This document shows, in pieces, positions 34,027 through 42,863 of a stretch of DNA of 64,000 bases (its first letter is position 1; each line of letters starts with the position of its first letter). Position numbers and translations under genes: made by a program. A model generated the notes under the pieces. The model saw only the letters and a list, made by a program, of their open reading frames with translations. It was not told the origin of the DNA and did no database searches. The stretch comes from an uncultured Bacteroidales bacterium (GTDB lineage Bacteria; Bacteroidota; Bacteroidia; Bacteroidales; Muribaculaceae): the NCBI GenBank assembly GCA_902774055.1, contig CACYGX010000013.1, forward strand, positions 116,695 to 180,694, given 5' to 3'.

Positions 34027-36924
34027 ATGAAAAATTGTTTCCTATTTCGAAGAATGCTATTGTTCCTATTGCTGCTGATGGGATCGAGTTTAATCGTTAG
34101 TGCCCAGTCACAATTTACTTACCAGGGCATCCGTTACCAAATCCAATATGATAACACGGTCAAAGTCATATCGTCCTACTCGGGATATAGCGGCGATATT
34201 GTCATCCCCTCTACTGCTACTGTTACATCAAGCTTTTACAATGAATACTTTGATGTGACATATCCGGTTGTCGCCATTGGTAATAATGCATTCAACAATT
34301 CAACCAATCTAAGAAGTGTTACTTTACCCAATTCGATTACGTCAATTGGGGAAAACGCTTTCAGCGGATGCAGTAGCTTGACGAATGTTAGCCTGCCGTA
34401 TGGCCTGACATCGATTGGTAAAGAAGCATTCTATCAATGTACCGCTCTGCAGTCCATCACTATCCCTAACACGGTTAGTACAATTGGCTGGAACGCATTT
34501 TACGGCTGCACGGCCCTGACCGATGTGGTGTTGCCCAAGGGAATTAAGGCTCTTAATGGTACTTTCATCGGTTGCAGCAGTCTGTCTGAGATTAGGATTC
34601 CCGCGTCGGTGAACACGCTGGATGGCACGTTCACGCAATGCTCCAGTCTCGTGTCTGTCGTGATACCGAATTCTGTCATAACGGTTGGTGACAGGACTTT
34701 TGAGGATTGTACTTCACTGGTAAGCGTTTATATTCCCAATTCAGTCAATTACATCGGCGAACGGGCATTCAGGAATACCGCTTTGCAAATTGTCACCCTG
34801 CCAAATCAGTTGCAGGACATCGGCGATTATGCCTTCGACCTGTGTGATGACCTGACATCCATTACCAGCAGGGCTGACAATCCTCCTGCCATGTCCAGCC
34901 AGAATTGTTTTCTTAATGAGTTATACAGTAACGCTTTACTGAGTGTGCCCCAACAAGCATTTAATGCCTACCAGTCTGCTAATTGGTGGAAGTTGTTTAT
35001 GAACATCACAGGTAACGAAGCACTGAATAATGTCTATGACTTTGCTGTCAATGGAATCTATTATATCAAGTGTGATGACGACAATGTCTATGTGACCTAC
35101 AAGGATACAAACTACAATTCCTATAGTGGCAATATCAATATACCCAGTTCTGTCACTCATGGTGGCAAGACCTACCAGGTAATTGGGATTGGCCATAAAG
35201 CATTTTACGGATGCAATAACTTATCAAGCGTGACGATACCCAGTTCTGTGACGTCAATCGGGTCGTTGGCATTCTGTGAGTGCACGGGTCTGACGTCGTT
35301 GACCATACCCAAATACGTCACATCCATTGGTGAAATTGCATTCGCGGGATGTTCAGGGTTAACATCATTGACCTGGAATGCCAAGAACTGTCCCTCAAAT
35401 GGTGACATGAATACCGGCAATCTCACCAGTGTGACCATTGGAACCGATGTCGAATTGTTGCCCGACAATTTTGTTTCCGGCTCACAAATCACATCAATAG
35501 TCATACCTGGCACGGTAGTTTCTATCGGGAAAAAAGCCTTCTATAACTGTACTGGCCTCACAGCAGTCTCTATCCCCCAGTCTGTTCGTTCAATAGGTGA
35601 GGACGCCTTTTATGGTTGCAATAGCTTGAGTACCCTGGCATGGAATGCCCAGGAATGTTGGTCAAACGGTAATATGTACACATCAAATCTTGAGCAGATC
35701 ACAATCGGTAACGCGGTTCAAGTCATTCCTTCAAAACTTGCATATTCTTCAAAGATATCAACCATAATCCTACCGAACACTGTTCGTTACATTGGCAAAA
35801 ATGCATTCAGCTATTGCACCGGTCTTGCTGGTATCAACTTGCCAAATCAACTTGAGACCATAGATATTGGTGCATTTTATGGTTGCTCATCTTTCACGTC
35901 ATTAACTATTCCTGAAACAGTCAATTCAATTGCTGATGCTGCTTTTACTGGTTGTGATGGATTGACCTCCCTGACATGGAATGCTATAGATTGTGCAAAA
36001 AATGGCAATATGTCGACATCAAACATTAGTAGTGTGACGATTGGTGATGGTGTGAAGAAAATACCGTCTGAATTTGTGTGTTATTCAAAAATAACGTCTG
36101 TCTCGTTGCCAAACTCTGTTGATTCAATCTATTCCTATGCGTTTAATTACTGTGAAGGCTTGACTAGCATCAACATTCCCAACTCGGTTACTTACATTGG
36201 TAACTCTGCGTTTTCATATTGTAGTGGTTTGACCAGCATCGACATCCCCAACTCAGTCACGTTCCTTGGTAGTTCTGCATTCAGCTACTGCAGTGGCCTA
36301 ACTACCATAAACATTCCTAACTCCATCACAAGCATCTACTCAGGTACGTTTGAAGGCTGCAGCGGCCTAACCAGCATTGACATTCCCAACTCTGTCACCG
36401 AGATTGGCTCATATTCATTTTATGAGTGCAGCGGTCTGACGAGCATCGACATCCCCAACTCTGTCACAAGCATTGACTATGGCGCGTTTAGTTACTGCAG
36501 CGGCCTGACAAGCGTCCGCATTCCTAATTCTGTCGGTTATATAGGTAATTATGTGTTTAGTGCATGTAGTAGCCTCGACACCGTGTATAGTTATATCATG
36601 GAACCGAATGCCATTAATATGGGTTATGAGGTCTTCTATCAATATCCTGCAAATTATTCTGTAAGGAAACTATACGTACCGTCTGGCAAGGTCGAAATGT
36701 ACCAAAGTAATACTAGGTGGAGTCAATATTTTGGCTCCATCATAGAGATGGCAACAACTCCTGGAGATGTTGATGGTGACGGTGTGCTTGGCATTTCTGA
36801 CGTCTCCTCTCTTATTGATTTGCTGCTTAGTGGAGTTGAATCTCCTGGTGCAGATGTTGATGGAGATGGCCAGGTAAGCATTGCAGATGTAAGCGCCCTT
36901 ATCGATATGCTGTTACAATCATAA
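34027..36924 (+). CDS. Large BspA-like leucine-rich-repeat protein with C-terminal dockerin-like domain
   Basis: The 965-residue secreted protein has a signal peptide (1-26, ending SLIVSAQ), then more than 25 LRR_5/BspA repeats of about 23 residues (SVTYIGNSAFSYCSGLTSIDIPN and variants). Three blocks of xLTWNAxxCxxNGxMxTxNLxxVTIG interrupt the array, and two dockerin-like loops end it (GDVDGDGVLGISDVSSLIDLLL, DVDGDGQVSIADVSALIDMLL). The late repeats are almost identical to one another, so recombination could change their number. BspA relatives bind fibronectin, fibrinogen or other bacteria; the ligand here is unknown. A terminator hairpin follows at 36949-36984. Confidence 0.9.
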   Translation: MKNCFLFRRMLLFLLLLMGSSLIVSAQSQFTYQGIRYQIQYDNTVKVISSYSGYSGDIVIPSTATVTSSFYNEYFDVTYPVVAIGNNAFNNSTNLRSVTLPNSITSIGENAFSGCSSLTNVSLPYGLTSIGKEAFYQCTALQSITIPNTVSTIGWNAFYGCTALTDVVLPKGIKALNGTFIGCSSLSEIRIPASVNTLDGTFTQCSSLVSVVIPNSVITVGDRTFEDCTSLVSVYIPNSVNYIGERAFRNTALQIVTLPNQLQDIGDYAFDLCDDLTSITSRADNPPAMSSQNCFLNELYSNALLSVPQQAFNAYQSANWWKLFMNITGNEALNNVYDFAVNGIYYIKCDDDNVYVTYKDTNYNSYSGNINIPSSVTHGGKTYQVIGIGHKAFYGCNNLSSVTIPSSVTSIGSLAFCECTGLTSLTIPKYVTSIGEIAFAGCSGLTSLTWNAKNCPSNGDMNTGNLTSVTIGTDVELLPDNFVSGSQITSIVIPGTVVSIGKKAFYNCTGLTAVSIPQSVRSIGEDAFYGCNSLSTLAWNAQECWSNGNMYTSNLEQITIGNAVQVIPSKLAYSSKISTIILPNTVRYIGKNAFSYCTGLAGINLPNQLETIDIGAFYGCSSFTSLTIPETVNSIADAAFTGCDGLTSLTWNAIDCAKNGNMSTSNISSVTIGDGVKKIPSEFVCYSKITSVSLPNSVDSIYSYAFNYCEGLTSINIPNSVTYIGNSAFSYCSGLTSIDIPNSVTFLGSSAFSYCSGLTTINIPNSITSIYSGTFEGCSGLTSIDIPNSVTEIGSYSFYECSGLTSIDIPNSVTSIDYGAFSYCSGLTSVRIPNSVGYIGNYVFSACSSLDTVYSYIMEPNAINMGYEVFYQYPANYSVRKLYVPSGKVEMYQSNTRWSQYFGSIIEMATTPGDVDGDGVLGISDVSSLIDLLLSGVESPGADVDGDGQVSIADVSALIDMLLQS

Positions 36925-36948
36925 TAATCTGTAAAAATACTCAATGTG

Positions 36949-36984
36949 AAATCCCTCATGCTCAAAATGCGGCGTGAGGGATTT
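36949..36984 (+). terminator. Terminator after the large LRR gene
   Basis: AAATCCCTCA (36949-36958) pairs with TGAGGGATTT (36975-36984), followed by GGTTTTTAT. A related hairpin follows the next gene (39813-39849). The rest of the 36925-37282 gap holds no supported gene. Confidence 0.75.
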
Positions 36985-37203
36985 GGTTTTTATCCTGTGC
37001 GCGAATTACTCTATAACCCAAGCAAAATAACCTTCAGCACAACGAGATATATGTGCTAGTGGTCTTTGCAATGCCTGGCTAATCCTTGACTGGAGCATGG
37101 TTGGGCAAATATCAAGATTTTTGGCGAAATTTGCGTACAAGTCGAGCATGCGGTGATTTGTATATATTGTTTCCAGTAGTTTTACATGGGTCTCTTCAGA
37201 TGA

Positions 37204-37235
37204 TTTGGTTGATTCCAGACTTTTCATTAACTTTG
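37204..37235 (+). promoter_or_regulatory. Promoter for the 37.3-kb gene
   Basis: TTTG at 37204-37207, 20 bp, TAACTTTG at 37228-37235: full consensus, leaving a leader of about 40 nt. Confidence 0.65.
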
Positions 37236-37282
37236 AAACGATAAAACGATTGTATATATAAACTTTTAACTATGTAATTGAT

Positions 37283-39790
37283 ATGAATACCCTATTAAAA
37301 CGATTATTAGCGTCGTGCCTGCTGGTGGTGGGCATGGCTGCAAGTGCCTTAGGGCAAGTGGTTGACCCAGTTGGCTCTTATGACGACGGGAATGCGGTAT
37401 ACAAGCTGTATCATTCCTATTATTCTAATGGCATGGGCGGATATTGGATGGAAGAGTATTATGCTACCATTCATAGGTTTTATGCCCCCAACAATACCTT
37501 TAAGACAAAAACCATTCCTGCTTATATTGAATTTAATAACCAGCAATATAATGTGGTAGGAATTGGTGCTAACGCCGACGTGGACACCGATGAACTGGAC
37601 ATCAGGTCCTTGACGTTTGAAGGTTCGGTGACGAAATGGGATACACCCGTAAAATTCAAAGGGGGGATCGTTGGATTCAATACCCTGAGATTCAACGAGC
37701 GCAGCTATCCCTTCGAGGGCAATTGGGAGCAGTATTTCGTGAATGCCCCTTACATGATCAACGTCTATGTGAGTGACAAGAATGAAAGCCAGATTGCCGA
37801 GCTTCTACAAACGAGCCCATGGAACAGTTTCTACAGCGTCAATTACACTCCGATACCATTGACATTGACGACGAATATCACATTCTCTCAGTCAAACCAA
37901 TACGAGGATGTGGCGGTATATAGTCTCGATAACTACGATTCGTTTGAGGATGCCAACTACGATCTGAGCAACCTGACCCTCCTGAACTATTCAAGTCCTC
38001 ACCAGTACAACATCAACAAGTATCAAAGTTATGTGCTGGTTGCCCGCTACAACAAGGAGAATGTGGATTGCCAGTTTAAGTACAATGGCACCGAGATGAC
38101 TATGTATTCGTTCAACGACATGGACTATTTCAGCATCATAGATGCTCAATCAGACGTGACAATCGACTTGACTTTCACTTGGAAAACCAATACTATGAAT
38201 TTCATTCAGGTGAACGAGTCGCCCGACTTCTCCTACTCCATTGGTGGCAATAATACTCCAATGTCCGGCACCATTTCCGGGCCCTTGGGTACCGTATCGG
38301 GTGCATCGAGTGGCGAAACGCTCACCTTGACACTTCCCGCCACACACGTGCTGGACAAGGTGGTGATGCTGGCAGGCGACACCGAGCAAACCATTGCCGC
38401 ACCTGAACCCTCGAACGGGAACTACAAGGTCAGCTTCACCGTTCCGACCGAGAAAATCGCCTATGTTTATGTCTATTGGAAAGAGGAAGAGCCAAACGCC
38501 ACATTCAAGTTCTTGCGATATGGCGGAGGCGACAGCGATACATGGATCAGGTGGGATGACGGCGTCTATGAATTCTTTTTCAACGAAGGAACTTCTGAAA
38601 CAACCATCCCCAAGGAACAGCTGACTACCGATATGTATATGTATCTTGAACTCAAGCCAGGTGAAACGTTCAAAGTCTATAAGGACGACATCGACATCAC
38701 TTCGCAATTCCAAAGTGTCAATCCCACAGAGTACGAGATGGAACTCGACAAAAAATCGGCAACCTACACTATCATCTACCAAGAGGTTGGAGGAATCATT
38801 GACTTTGCCGACCCCGCTGTGAAGGCTATCTGTGTGGATAACTGGGACACGAACGAGGATGGCGAAATTTCAATGACAGAGGCGGCGGCCGTCACCACCG
38901 CAGCCATGGGCGAAACATTCAGAGGCAATACCGAGATCACCTCATTTGATGAACTGCAGTACTTCACGGGGCTGACCAGGATTCCTCAGTATGCTTTCTA
39001 TGGAGACTCGGCATTGAAGAGCGTAGTGATTCCCCAAAGTGTTACGGCGATTGAAGCATGGAGTTTCCGCGATTGTGCTGCACTCGAGCACGTGGTTCTT
39101 CCCGATAGCCTCTTGTATATAAATTCAGGCACATTCATGAACACAAGCCTACGGCACATAACGCTTCCCGAAAAAGGCACTTTGATGTTAGGCTATAATG
39201 TATTTTCAGGTACGCCCCTCAAGACCTTGTTCATTCCGGCTAATCTGAAAGCAACCATTTATAAGGATGTTGTGTCGAAGTGTCATGATCTTATCAGTAT
39301 TGCTGTTGATGAAGGGAACCTGTATTACGATTCCCGCGAAGGTTGCGACGCAATCATCAAGACTGCGACCAATACGCTTATTGCAAGTTGCAAAAACACC
39401 GTGATACCCGAGAGCGTGAAAGCTATTGGTGACAATGCTTTCTTCCATAATAACGGGATAAAGAAGCTGGAGTTGCCGGCAGGACTGGAAAGCATGGGAA
39501 CAACCAGCCTATTCCATTGCGACAGTCTTACCTCCATTGTCGCTCACATGCAAGAGCCGTTTGAGATTACTATTGTCAACATCCAAGGCCTGCCCAATAA
39601 TTGCATACTTACCGTGCCTCGTGGCAAACGTCAGGCCTACATCGATGCTGGCTGGACGACCAACATCTTCAAGGGCGGTATCATCGAGGAGGAGACGACC
39701 AACGTCGGCGATGTGAATGGTGACGGCAATGTAACTATCAGCGACGTGAGTGCCCTGATTGACTACCTGTTGTCTGGCACCTGGAATTAA
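37283..39790 (+). CDS. Secreted LRR protein with internal EF-hand-like motif and C-terminal dockerin-like loop
   Basis: The 835-residue protein has a signal peptide (1-24, ending ASALGQ), a long beta-rich region of about 480 residues without a recognised family, and an acidic loop DTNEDGEISMTEAAAV at about 520-535 that resembles a calcium-binding EF-hand. LRR_5/BspA units follow (YAFYGDSALKSVVIPQSVTAIEAWSFRDCAALEHVVLPDSL), then one dockerin-like loop (GDVNGDGNVTISDVSALIDYLLSGTWN). Its LRR section is short, so the N-terminal region probably carries the main function. It is the seventh dockerin-bearing gene of the region. Confidence 0.85.
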   Translation: MNTLLKRLLASCLLVVGMAASALGQVVDPVGSYDDGNAVYKLYHSYYSNGMGGYWMEEYYATIHRFYAPNNTFKTKTIPAYIEFNNQQYNVVGIGANADVDTDELDIRSLTFEGSVTKWDTPVKFKGGIVGFNTLRFNERSYPFEGNWEQYFVNAPYMINVYVSDKNESQIAELLQTSPWNSFYSVNYTPIPLTLTTNITFSQSNQYEDVAVYSLDNYDSFEDANYDLSNLTLLNYSSPHQYNINKYQSYVLVARYNKENVDCQFKYNGTEMTMYSFNDMDYFSIIDAQSDVTIDLTFTWKTNTMNFIQVNESPDFSYSIGGNNTPMSGTISGPLGTVSGASSGETLTLTLPATHVLDKVVMLAGDTEQTIAAPEPSNGNYKVSFTVPTEKIAYVYVYWKEEEPNATFKFLRYGGGDSDTWIRWDDGVYEFFFNEGTSETTIPKEQLTTDMYMYLELKPGETFKVYKDDIDITSQFQSVNPTEYEMELDKKSATYTIIYQEVGGIIDFADPAVKAICVDNWDTNEDGEISMTEAAAVTTAAMGETFRGNTEITSFDELQYFTGLTRIPQYAFYGDSALKSVVIPQSVTAIEAWSFRDCAALEHVVLPDSLLYINSGTFMNTSLRHITLPEKGTLMLGYNVFSGTPLKTLFIPANLKATIYKDVVSKCHDLISIAVDEGNLYYDSREGCDAIIKTATNTLIASCKNTVIPESVKAIGDNAFFHNNGIKKLELPAGLESMGTTSLFHCDSLTSIVAHMQEPFEITIVNIQGLPNNCILTVPRGKRQAYIDAGWTTNIFKGGIIEEETTNVGDVNGDGNVTISDVSALIDYLLSGTWN

Positions 39791-39812
39791 AACTTCATCA
39801 AAACCTAAGTTA

Positions 39813-39849
39813 TATCCCTCATGCTCTCAAAATTGCAGCGTGAGGGATT
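39813..39849 (+). terminator. Hairpin after the 37.3-kb gene
   Basis: ATCCCTCATGCT pairs with AGCGTGAGGGAT (one mismatch region); related in sequence to the terminator at 36949. No strong T-run. Confidence 0.5.
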
Positions 39850-39899
39850 TCGCATTACTGGTACCGTTATAAAGCGCAATGCTGTGGATGGTACTTAAC

Positions 39900-39924
39900 G
39901 TAGGGCCTCGCCTTGGCGTGGCCG
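39900..39924 (+). repeat. REP-like arm, copy C (left half only)
   Basis: Exact copy of the 25-nt arm. Its partner arm is not at the normal distance. A palindromic insertion follows, and an inverted arm appears at 40156-40180. Confidence 0.8.
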
Positions 39925-39958
39925 TTCCTGTTGATAACTATCTGCTTCCCAGGTAGGT

Positions 39959-40121
39959 GTTGCAAAATTCATATCTCTTATAAATGATCGCGCTACGCGC
40001 GAGAAATCAAGAAAAATCAGTAATAAAAACATAATAAAGATTCAATATTATGGATGTTAATAGATTTTTTGATTTCTCGGCCGTTAGGCCGATTAAATGG
40101 TATCAAGAGGAGTTCTGCAAC
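39959..40121. mobile_element. 163-bp palindromic MITE-like element
   Basis: Starts GTTGCAAAATTC and ends GAGTTCTGCAAC, so the termini are inverted (GTTGCA plus flanking similarity). About 60 bp at each end are imperfect inverted repeats of each other, both containing CGAGAAATCAA and a small hairpin (TCGCGC-TAC-GCGCGA on the left, TCGGCC-GTTA-GGCCGA on the right). The centre is A/T-rich and non-coding. It separates the two halves of a REP-like element. No target-site duplication or transposase is visible, so the mobile nature is inference. Confidence 0.55.
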
Positions 40122-40155
40122 ATCCTGTTCCTGCTGATAACCATTTGCCGCCCAG

Positions 40156-40180
40156 TGGCCACGCCGAGGCGAGGCCCTAC
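40156..40180 (-). repeat. REP-like arm, copy D (right half, one or two changes)
   Basis: Inverted arm with a T for C at the first base and one internal A-to-G change. Its spacer (TTCCTGCTGATAACCAT) resembles the spacer after copy C, so both sides of the insertion retain part of the loop. The 39791-40202 gap holds nothing else. Confidence 0.75.
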
Positions 40181-40202
40181 AGCCGCGGGTGAGCCTGTAG
40201 TG

Positions 40203-42434
40203 CTATTGGTTGTTGTTCCTTAGGCCTCCCACAAGGTCGTCGTTCTCGACGGTGGTCTCTGTCTGCTTGACGCGGGTGTTGCTGGAGCCGAAGGCGTAAC
40301 TTACGGTCAGTTGCACGTTGCGCTGGTTGAAGTGACCCACGCCGTGGTCCACATAGTCGCCCTGTGTGATATATTCCTTAGATACCTGGTACTTGCGCAG
40401 GATGGAATTGGCGTTCAGCTTTACCGTCAAGCGGTTATCCTTGAGGAAGGAGCGCGACAGACCCAACATGATGGTTGGGTAGGGCATAGTGCTGTAGCCG
40501 TACACATTGAGCAGATTGTGGCCGATGCCGTACCACATGCAGGTCGCCGTCGCTCTCAGTTTCCACGGCAACTGCTGCGAGAGTTGGGCATACAGGTTGC
40601 CGCCCCAGCCGCTGTTGGTCAAGTCCTGTGAGGGGTTGCAGTAGCGCTTATAGCACACCTCGCCGTTCATGACAAGGGTGGTCTTGCCTGTTATCATCCA
40701 CTGCAAGAAACCACCAACGCCAGCCATCAGGTAACGGCAGTCGTTGCTGTTGGTGAGATAGACAATGCCGTCATGGGCGGTGCGAGAGGTGCCGATGAGA
40801 TTATTGGTGATGGTCAGGCTGGGCTTGACATTGAAGGTCAAGCGATTGCCCGTGTGCTGGAAGTTGATGCTCAACATGTTGTTGCGAGCGCTGGATAGGT
40901 GAGGGTTGCCATACTCTATCGTTGTGGTGTAGCGCTTCACGGCAGGATTGAGATACTGGATGCCCGGGCGGTTGAGGCTTGTTGCCCACGACAGCCGCAG
41001 GCTATTGAACGGCGTCATCTGCCAGTGGACACTAGCCGAGGGTACCACATCGTGCAGGTCGCGCCCGAAGGGCTCCCCGTCGCCATTGGGGTAGCTGGCG
41101 CGGAAGTGGCTGTACTCGTATCGCACTCCGCCGCGCAGGGTCACATTGCCCACCTTGTATCGCCACGAGGCATAGGCGGCGCCCACGTGCATGGTGTGCT
41201 TGAAGCGGGTGTCGGTGTCCAGTTCCGCAGCGCTGTCATAGTTCATGCGGTTGTGGCTCTTGTTCAGGCGCAGGATGTACTTGCCGCCCACTTCGAGCAG
41301 GTGATGACCCCATAGCGGCAGTTGGTAGTCGAGTTGCCACGTGTGCTCGATAAAACGTTCTTTGCCCCACTTGCTGTAGGCTGTGTAGTCAAACGGCGGA
41401 TTAACCAGGTTGATAAGCGAGTCGTACTGTTCCTCCTGTTGGCCTGTGGTCGAGAACATGTAGGAGGCGGTCAAGACTTCGTCTTTGCGGGCGGTGCGAT
41501 GCTCCCAGTCGGCACGGCCGTTCCATGTCATGCCGCCATATAGCGGCACGTTGAACGGGTTGTCATAGGACGTGAGCAACTGCCCTGCTGCATCATGGTA
41601 CTCGATGTGGCTGTCGCCATAGATATTCAAGCCGTAGCGGTAACCGCCAAAGGAGGCCGTAATCAGGTTCAGCGAATCGATTTCCAGACTGGCGTTCAGG
41701 TTAAGGCTATATACCCATGCGGGTTGCTCGTTGCGATAGAGTTTATACATCGTGGTTCCCGTGTCCTTATAGGTCGTCCATGTCTCGTCCTCGCCGGCGA
41801 ACATGCGGCGCGCCTGTTTCTGGAAGAATCCAGTCGTGCCCAAGGTAAATTTGCCTGCCCTTGCAGCGACATAGGCACTCGCATTGGGTGTGCCGAAGGT
41901 GTTTATCGAGGCCGACACCGTGCCGTTTACGCCCTCGATGCGCAGCCCCTCGACGGTGACGATGTTCAGGATGGCCGTTGCGCCTTCGGCATCATAGCGG
42001 GCTCCAGGCTCGGTAATGACCTCGATGCGTTTTATCATGCTGGCAGGCATGGCACGCAGCACCTCCTTGGGGTTGGCCGACAAGGCCGGGTCAGGGTGGC
42101 CATTCTTGTAAATCTTGAAACTCCCGCCGCCATTGACGCGCACGTTGTCCTCGCCGTCAACGCTCACCAGCGGCACGCGTCGCAGCACGTCGAGTACGGT
42201 GCTCGTGCGCGCCTCGGGGTCGGCCTGCACATTATAGGTCACACGGTCGTCCAGCGTCTTGACTAGTTGGCGCATCGTCACCACCTCCACGTCCTTGAGT
42301 GCTATGGTGTCGCTGGTGCTTAATGTGGTGCTATCCTGTTTTTCTTCTACTAACTCGACATTGTCCTGGGCCATCGCATGGGTGGTCATCACCATGACCG
42401 TTACCATCATCATGATTATTCTCGCCATTTTCAT
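40203..42434 (-). CDS. TonB-dependent-receptor-like outer-membrane beta-barrel protein
   Basis: The ~743-residue protein has a signal peptide (MKMARIIMMMVTVMVMTTHAMAQ). A plug-like domain follows (LKDVEVVTMRQLV...VLDVLRRVPLVSVDGEDNVRVNGGGSFKIYKNG...MIKRIEVITEPGARYDAEGATAILNIVT), then a barrel of the OMP_b-brl_3 type extending to YAFGSSNTR near the C-terminus. The N-terminal carboxypeptidase-like domain usual in this group is missing. It diverges from the DUF3790s cassette and the two-component genes. A possible operator shared with the kinase lies at 42510-42540. Its substrate is unknown. I chose the ATG at 42434 because the -7 box lies at 42462-42469. Confidence 0.85.
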   Translation of the reverse strand: MKMARIIMMMVTVMVMTTHAMAQDNVELVEEKQDSTTLSTSDTIALKDVEVVTMRQLVKTLDDRVTYNVQADPEARTSTVLDVLRRVPLVSVDGEDNVRVNGGGSFKIYKNGHPDPALSANPKEVLRAMPASMIKRIEVITEPGARYDAEGATAILNIVTVEGLRIEGVNGTVSASINTFGTPNASAYVAARAGKFTLGTTGFFQKQARRMFAGEDETWTTYKDTGTTMYKLYRNEQPAWVYSLNLNASLEIDSLNLITASFGGYRYGLNIYGDSHIEYHDAAGQLLTSYDNPFNVPLYGGMTWNGRADWEHRTARKDEVLTASYMFSTTGQQEEQYDSLINLVNPPFDYTAYSKWGKERFIEHTWQLDYQLPLWGHHLLEVGGKYILRLNKSHNRMNYDSAAELDTDTRFKHTMHVGAAYASWRYKVGNVTLRGGVRYEYSHFRASYPNGDGEPFGRDLHDVVPSASVHWQMTPFNSLRLSWATSLNRPGIQYLNPAVKRYTTTIEYGNPHLSSARNNMLSINFQHTGNRLTFNVKPSLTITNNLIGTSRTAHDGIVYLTNSNDCRYLMAGVGGFLQWMITGKTTLVMNGEVCYKRYCNPSQDLTNSGWGGNLYAQLSQQLPWKLRATATCMWYGIGHNLLNVYGYSTMPYPTIMLGLSRSFLKDNRLTVKLNANSILRKYQVSKEYITQGDYVDHGVGHFNQRNVQLTVSYAFGSSNTRVKQTETTVENDDLVGGLRNNNQ

Positions 42435-42461
42435 TTCTTGTTTTTTTATTGATTTCGGCGG

Positions 42462-42469
42462 CAAAATTA
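42462..42469 (-). promoter_or_regulatory. Promoter -7 box for the outer-membrane receptor gene
   Basis: TAATTTTG on the minus strand, 27 bp before the start; no clear -33 TTTG, as might be expected of an activator-dependent promoter with the site at 42510-42540 upstream. Confidence 0.5.
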
Positions 42470-42509
42470 CCTCCGTCATCCTGTTCATGCTCCCTCCTGC
42501 AACTTACCA

Positions 42510-42540
42510 AGTCTTAACCAAAAACTTATTTAGTCTTAAC
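42510..42540. promoter_or_regulatory. Candidate response-regulator operator / left direct repeat
   Basis: AGTCTTAAC occurs twice with starts 22 bp apart (two helical turns), with a CTTA half-site between. The 21 bp at 42520-42540 (containing CTTATTTAGTCTTAAC) recur perfectly at 43641-43661, upstream of the histidine kinase gene. The layout suits an OmpR-type regulator; it may alternatively be a repeat produced by insertion of the cassette between. Confidence 0.5.
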
Positions 42541-42591
42541 ACCTTGCCAAAGATTTTCTGGATTCTTTATCAATACATCAACTTTTTAAGC

Positions 42592-42599
42592 TAACTTTG
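42592..42599 (+). promoter_or_regulatory. Promoter -7 box for the DUF3791/DUF3990 cassette
   Basis: TAACTTTG, 24 nt before the ATG at 42624. Confidence 0.5.
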
Positions 42600-42623
42600 C
42601 AACATGTCTAATCGAGCAACGGC

Positions 42624-42863
42624 ATGGAACAACTTGTAGAAATACCCAGAGCACAAGTCATTTTGGCATTTGTTGCTACTTGTATTGAATCAACAGCTCG
42701 CCTTCTCAACACGACTTATCAGGAGGTGTACAACCGCATGAAGCGAGTGGGCATGATTGAGCAATACATCATACCTCATTATGAGTCTTTGCATACCGAA
42801 AGCCGTGAGAATATTGCCAATGGCATGATAGAATGCCTTAATCGATGGGAGGAATCAAAATGA
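42624..42863 (+). CDS. DUF3791 family small protein
   Basis: A 79-residue helical protein with the DUF3791 pattern: FVATCIESTARLLNTTYQEVYNRMKRVGMIEQYIIPHYESLHTESRENIANGMIECL. DUF3791 genes in Bacteroidetes and Firmicutes are very often next to DUF3990 genes. The stop codon overlaps the start of the next gene (ATGA at 42860-42863), indicating coupled translation. In a toxin-antitoxin reading it would be the small partner or antitoxin. This is inference from context. Confidence 0.75.
   Translation: MEQLVEIPRAQVILAFVATCIESTARLLNTTYQEVYNRMKRVGMIEQYIIPHYESLHTESRENIANGMIECLNRWEESK

Noticed and set aside
37006-37227. 73-codon minus-strand frame in the gap before the 37.3-kb gene
   Set aside because: Its start abuts the consensus promoter of the divergent gene, no family is recognisable, and there is no promoter for it; a real small gene is possible but unsupported.
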